Shown here: piece after piece, positions 13,586 through 16,269 of the stretch
How positions within the stretch are numbered: position 1 is the first letter of the stretch
How the letters are laid out: each line of letters begins with the position of its first letter
Assembly: GCF_020741395.1 (NCBI RefSeq)
Contig: NZ_DYZA01000069.1
Span: forward strand, 1 to 16,269
DNA: 16,269 nucleotides
Source of the DNA: Mailhella massiliensis
Lineage (GTDB): Bacteria; Desulfobacterota; Desulfovibrionia; Desulfovibrionales; Desulfovibrionaceae
Reading direction: 5' to 3'
Notes under the pieces: model-generated
Databases searched by the model: none
What the model was told of the DNA's origin: nothing
Seen by the model: only the letters and a program-made list of their open reading frames with translations
Position numbers and translations under genes: made by a program

Positions 13586-15586
13586 ATGAAACCCTTGTAT
13601 AAGCAGAAATATCCCCATTTGTTTTCCCCCATGCCCGTCGGGCGCAAGGGTCAGGTCGTGTACAAGAACCGTATTCTTGTTCCTCCGGTCTGCTCCATGG
13701 GATATGGGACGGACGCCCATCACCGCATCAGCGAAGACGGAATAAGATTCTATACCCCTTGGGCGCAGGGCGGCTTCGCCGGACTTACCGTTCCTGTGGA
13801 AATACCTCTCAATGGCGGGCACAGGGGTACCATGTCTCTGCGGGATGATCTCGATGGTTTCGCGTACATGCACAATCTCCAGCGTCCCGTCCACATGTAC
13901 GGGGTTGTCACCCTGTGCGAGATCTACCACGCGGGTTGCTGTATCCTGCCCGATTCGGGCTACCCCATCATCAGCGCCAGTTCCTTCATCTACAACGGAC
14001 ATCAGGTGAAGGAAATGGACGACAAGGACATGGAGGACGTGCTCAAGCTGTATGTGGATACCGCCGTGCTTGCCGTCCGTGCCGGATTCGACGGTATCTG
14101 CCTGCATTATGGGCACGGCTGGCTGATCAACAACTTCCTTTCCCCGCTCAGCAATCACCGTACCGACAACTACGGCGGCAGCGTGGAAAATCGGACGCGC
14201 TTCCCGAAAATGATTCTCAAGGCCATACGCGAGGCCATAGGATATTATCCCATCATAGAGCTTCGGATGAACGGCTCGGACAAGATGGAAGGCGGCATTT
14301 CACCGGAAGACGCGGTTCAGCAGGCATTGATTTTCGAGGAATATGTGGACATGATCCATGTGTCCTGCGGTACCCGCCTGGACGCCACCTCCCGGCCCAA
14401 GATGCATCCGACCTGTTTTGTTCCCGATGCACACAACGCCGACGCCAGCGAACTGTTCAAGAAGTCGGGCCTTAAGATTCCCATCGGCGTTGTGGGAGCT
14501 ATCAGCGACGCGGCTCTTGCCGAACGCCTCATTGCGGAGGGTAAATGCGACTATATTCTCGCCGCGCGCCAGTCCGTGGCCGATCCGTTCTGGCCCAATA
14601 AGGTGCGCGAGGGCAGAGAGGAGGATATCCGCCCCTGCATCCGCTGCGACTACTGTCTCGACGGCGGCCGCAGAAGCTCGCATACCACGGAGGTGAACAT
14701 CTCCAATACTTCTACCTTCGATGTGCACTGCTCCGTCAATCCCCATTACCGCCAGGGACGTCATAAGCTGGATGCCCTTCTTCCTACGACTCCTAAGCGT
14801 GTGGCTGTCGTCGGCGGAGGCATCGCGGGCCTTCAGGCGGCCATGACTGCCGCTGACAGAGGGCATCAGGTTACGCTTTTTGAGAAAAGCGCCAGGCTCG
14901 GCGGCCAGACGGCCACCTATGCCGACCACATCCCCTTTAAACGCCGCATCCGGGCATTGCGCGAATATCTGATCACTCAGGTGAAAAAGAGAGGGGTCAA
15001 TATTCTTCTGAATACCAGGGCTGATCGTGCGCTTCTGGAAGAGGCCGACTACGACGCCGTCATTGTGGCCGTGGGCGGAAAACCGCGCGTACCTGTCATT
15101 CCCGGCCTGAAGGAACACGGCGCCGTCATGGCGTGGGATGTTTTCGGGAAGGAATCCTCCCTCAAAGAGCCAGTAGTGGTGGTAGGCGGCGGAGCCGTGG
15201 GCTGTGAAACGGCCATACACCTGGCCATGGCGGGGAAAAAAAACCTGACTATCGTGGAAATGACGCCTTGGATCGCCTCCACGTCGGAAATTACTGAGCG
15301 TATGAGCATTGAAGAGCAGATACGCTTGCACGGCATAGAACCCCTTACTGAATGTCTGTGCGTCGCGATTACGGAACACGGCATGCGCGTCCGGAAAAAA
15401 AACGGAGAGGAAAGGGAGATTGAGGCCGGCAGTGTTGTCATAAGCGCGGGTACCGTCGAGGAGCGGGAGGAGCGCGACAGCTTTGAGGACGTAGCCTTCG
15501 ATGTCCTCAACATCGGCGACTGCGCCAAGGTAGGAACCATACGGACGGCCATAGAAAGCGGCTGGGACGCGGCAGCACGCATCTGA
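13586..15586 (+). CDS. NADH:flavin oxidoreductase / 2-enoate reductase family protein (FMN, Fe-S, FAD)
   Basis: This 666-residue cytoplasmic ene-reductase has the layout of 2,4-dienoyl-CoA reductase, 2-enoate reductase, BaiCD/BaiH and trimethylamine dehydrogenase. An FMN-binding TIM barrel (residues 1-345) has PVCSMGYG near the FMN, H174-Y-G-H177-G-W179 and the barrel signature NFLSPLSNHRTDNYGGS. The cluster cysteines are C351, C354, C357 and C382 (Cx2Cx2Cx24C). The first three are spaced as in trimethylamine dehydrogenase, with a longer stretch before the fourth. An FAD-binding GGGIAG (410-415) and an NAD(P)H-binding GGGAVG (534-539) follow, and the end IGDCAKVGTIRTAIESGWDAA is the usual FAD-contacting tail. 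The substrate is unknown; an alpha,beta-unsaturated acid or its CoA ester is likely for the family. ATG 13586 is chosen over GTG 13559 because AGGAGG lies eight bases upstream. A transporter gene follows 129 bases later. Confidence 0.9.
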   Translation: MKPLYKQKYPHLFSPMPVGRKGQVVYKNRILVPPVCSMGYGTDAHHRISEDGIRFYTPWAQGGFAGLTVPVEIPLNGGHRGTMSLRDDLDGFAYMHNLQRPVHMYGVVTLCEIYHAGCCILPDSGYPIISASSFIYNGHQVKEMDDKDMEDVLKLYVDTAVLAVRAGFDGICLHYGHGWLINNFLSPLSNHRTDNYGGSVENRTRFPKMILKAIREAIGYYPIIELRMNGSDKMEGGISPEDAVQQALIFEEYVDMIHVSCGTRLDATSRPKMHPTCFVPDAHNADASELFKKSGLKIPIGVVGAISDAALAERLIAEGKCDYILAARQSVADPFWPNKVREGREEDIRPCIRCDYCLDGGRRSSHTTEVNISNTSTFDVHCSVNPHYRQGRHKLDALLPTTPKRVAVVGGGIAGLQAAMTAADRGHQVTLFEKSARLGGQTATYADHIPFKRRIRALREYLITQVKKRGVNILLNTRADRALLEEADYDAVIVAVGGKPRVPVIPGLKEHGAVMAWDVFGKESSLKEPVVVVGGGAVGCETAIHLAMAGKKNLTIVEMTPWIASTSEITERMSIEEQIRLHGIEPLTECLCVAITEHGMRVRKKNGEEREIEAGSVVISAGTVEEREERDSFEDVAFDVLNIGDCAKVGTIRTAIESGWDAAARI

Positions 15587-15715
15587 TCGCCCTGGTACCC
15601 CTGCCGAGGGCTGGGACAGCCAGAAAAACGGATGTTCCGGCCCTTCCGCAGACCGTTCCTTCCGAAATCCATCCTTCAGACATGTTTCTTCATCGTTTTT
15701 TCTATGAGGTGGATC

Positions 15716-16269
15716 ATGACTCGTTCATCATGGGCCAGTCCTCTGGCGCTCAAGTGGTTTTTTAATTTTTTTATTCCCCTTCTTCTTCTGCTGCTGCCAG
15801 AGACGGAAGTCCTCACATGGAATGTCAAGCTGTTTCTGGCGATAACGCTCTGGGCCGTTATTGGATATGCGCTGGAAATCACGGAAAACCTCGTGATTTC
15901 CCTGATCATGATGTTCCTTTACTGCATCACGGGCATCGCGCCCATGAAGGCGGTTCTCGGTCTATGGACGGGAGATGCCGTATGGATGACTGTGGGCGCG
16001 CTCCTTCTGGTCTCCATTGTCCAGAAGACCACCATTCTCAAGCGCCTGGCCTACCATGCCGCCATCAGAACCAACGGCAGCTACATGAAGCTGGTGCTCG
16101 CCACCATGACGATAGCTCTCATCGCCCGTATTTTTCTTCAGGGCACTATGGCCAGCGTTGCCGTCATTGCCATTTCCTTCGGCATATGCGAATCCCTCGG
16201 CCTGGGGAAAAGCCGTGCCTCCGCCGGCATCATGACCATAACGGTCATAGGCTACATGGACGCCAACTT
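15716..16269 (+). CDS. DASS/SLC13-like anion (carboxylate) transporter, N-terminal part (runs off window)
   Basis: The first 184 residues of an integral membrane protein are visible and the frame is open to the window end. Five or so hydrophobic segments can be drawn, near residues 13-27, 37-50, 56-72, 83-98 and 118-150. The order is a GDAVWMTVGALLLV helix, the loop KTTILKRLAYHAAIRTNGSY, and a helix pair ending in MASVAVIAISFGICESLGLGKSRASAGIM. This resembles the first half of divalent anion:sodium symporters and related permeases that carry sulfate or di- and tricarboxylates. GAGGTGG lies just before ATG 15716; an in-frame ATG at 15704 lacks such a site. No terminator is seen in the 129-base gap after the ene-reductase gene, so the two are probably co-transcribed. 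The substrate cannot be told from this half. Confidence 0.72.
   Translation, partial: MTRSSWASPLALKWFFNFFIPLLLLLLPETEVLTWNVKLFLAITLWAVIGYALEITENLVISLIMMFLYCITGIAPMKAVLGLWTGDAVWMTVGALLLVSIVQKTTILKRLAYHAAIRTNGSYMKLVLATMTIALIARIFLQGTMASVAVIAISFGICESLGLGKSRASAGIMTITVIGYMDAN

Noticed and set aside
14300..15379. 359-codon open frame on the minus strand opposite the ene-reductase
   Set aside because: It is a shadow of a gene with clear FMN, Fe-S and FAD motifs and shows no start signal or domain.

Overview
This is a bacterial chromosomal window of roughly 55-60 % GC (estimated by eye). The gene content fits a Gram-negative, LPS-bearing strict anaerobe. The best guess is Desulfovibrionaceae (Desulfovibrio/Bilophila/Mailhella-like). 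The reasons are the Desulfovibrio-type N-terminal cysteine spacing of the hybrid cluster protein, a kdsC-lptC-lptA-lptB operon, a WaaA Kdo transferase, and an FMN/Fe-S/FAD ene-reductase next to a DASS-type transporter. The family assignment is inferred from gene style only. No rRNA, tRNA, insertion sequence, phage gene or CRISPR array was seen.

Layout, left to right. (1) 1-1428 (+) is the 3' part of rpsA, closed by a strong hairpin terminator. (2) 1595-2095 (+) is a small CYTH/triphosphate-tunnel protein. (3) 2208-3752 (+) is hcp, preceded by a CRP/FNR-type palindrome placed where an HcpR-like activator would bind, and followed by a terminator. (4) 4091-4600 (+) is a DciA/DUF721 protein that converges on the next operon across a large nested bidirectional terminator. 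(5) 7249-4706 (-) is the tightly overlapping operon kdsC-lptC-lptA-lptB. It releases Kdo from Kdo-8-phosphate and supplies three parts of the LPS transport bridge. (6) 7394-8392 (+) is a family-2-like glycosyltransferase, separated by a second bidirectional terminator from (7) 10510-8475 (-), a small lipoprotein plus an SLBB polysaccharide-export protein behind a recognisable sigma-70-like promoter. (8) 13298-10869 (-) carries waaA then galE. (9) A divergent, very AT-rich control region (13299-13585) separates waaA from (10) 13586 onward (+), a large ene-reductase of the old-yellow-enzyme/2-enoate reductase group and the start of a DASS/SLC13-like membrane transporter that runs off the window.

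Most of the window (about 4.7-13.3 kb) therefore concerns the cell envelope: Kdo supply and attachment, LPS transport, UDP-sugar epimerisation, glycosyl transfer and polysaccharide export. The flanks hold housekeeping genes (rpsA, dciA), nitrosative-stress defence (hcp) and a possible import-and-reduce module for an unsaturated carboxylate. The most unusual items are the control region at 13299-13585 (a tandem A/T-tract array plus a perfect 16-bp palindrome), the ene-reductase/transporter pair, the shortened helical region of Hcp, and a hexanucleotide repeat that encodes a Thr-Ala linker in the export protein.
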